A DNA stretch of 64,000 nt from Blastobasis lacticolella (Eukaryota > Arthropoda > Insecta > Lepidoptera > Blastobasidae), in assembly GCA_905147135.1 (NCBI GenBank), contig LR990056.1, positions 9,682,001 to 9,746,000 of the forward strand, written 5' to 3'. Below, piece by piece: positions 63,881-64,000 of the stretch. Position 1 is the stretch's first letter, and every line of letters begins with the position of its first letter. The position numbers and the translations under genes are program-made. The notes under the pieces are model-generated. The model did no database searches. It was not told the origin of the DNA and saw only the letters and a list, made by a program, of their open reading frames with translations.

Positions 63881-64000
63881 TGTTCAAGAGATTGTCATTT
63901 AAGAATTCAACCTTATCGTCTTGTTTCTTGTTTTTATTATTATCACCGGTACGCTATTGACCCTTTGACTGTGTACATGTAAGTTCTACTGTATATGAAT
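63881..64000. other. Upstream flank of the LINE, at window edge
   Basis: It is probably the 5' continuation of the minus-strand LINE (the end of ORF1 or its UTR). Too little is present to assign. Confidence 0.35.

Overview
The window looks like lepidopteran (moth or butterfly) nuclear DNA. It is AT-rich and almost entirely built of transposable elements. The pointers are RTE-type LINE tails ending in GATGATGAT, tRNA-derived and RTE-tailed SINEs, a Helitron with the TCTATACTAATATTATAAA start common in Lepidoptera, R4/Dong-like LINEs embedded in TAA repeats, BEL/Pao, Ty3/gypsy and Jockey/CR1-like elements. There is no prokaryotic gene organisation, and I found no tRNA gene, rRNA gene or CRISPR array. 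Most long reading frames are retroelement proteins. Family names rest on motif recognition by eye, not on database searches.

Layout. 1-10 kb: repeat-rich non-coding DNA with a LINE tail (3.9-4.2 kb), a GGTAGGG satellite split by a 378-bp slice of gypsy protease sequence (4.5-4.9 kb), an RTE-tailed SINE (7.4 kb), a CpG-rich patch (8.3-8.5 kb) and a tRNA-type SINE (9.6 kb). 10.0-18.7 kb: a Ty3/gypsy element (element 1) with matching LTRs and a GTAC target duplication. It has an intact Gag-protease ORF, but reverse transcriptase is deleted. Its 5-kb 3' region holds a foldback array of exactly 104-bp spacing and a TTA-flanked terminal-inverted-repeat element. 18.85-25.07 kb: an apparently full-length two-ORF LINE on the minus strand (endonuclease, RT, RNase H) with a 14-bp target duplication. 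26.8-37.5 kb: a decayed, rearranged second gypsy element (element 2) with about 1-kb LTRs, an inverted duplication of its 3' region, a Helitron whose empty site is preserved in the other copy, and a nested solo LTR of element 1. 38.1-41.9 kb: a broken BEL/Pao element carrying a LINE and a SINE. 43.6-45.1 kb: LINE fragments. 45.8-52.1 kb: three R4/Dong-like copies nested at TAA repeats.

53.1-56.6 kb is the only clear host gene: five minus-strand exons with consistent splice phases encoding the acyl-carrier-protein and thioesterase end of a fatty-acid-synthase-like protein. The expected phosphopantetheine serine and the thioesterase nucleophile serine are both absent, and no other synthase domain is seen. 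57-64 kb: oppositely oriented RTE halves, a Jockey/CR1-like RT fragment, MITE-like repeats and a minus-strand LINE endonuclease-RT.

A cross-cutting pattern is a set of perfect short-loop inverted repeats (14-41-bp arms) inside dead elements and one intron, which suggests template-switch mutation.
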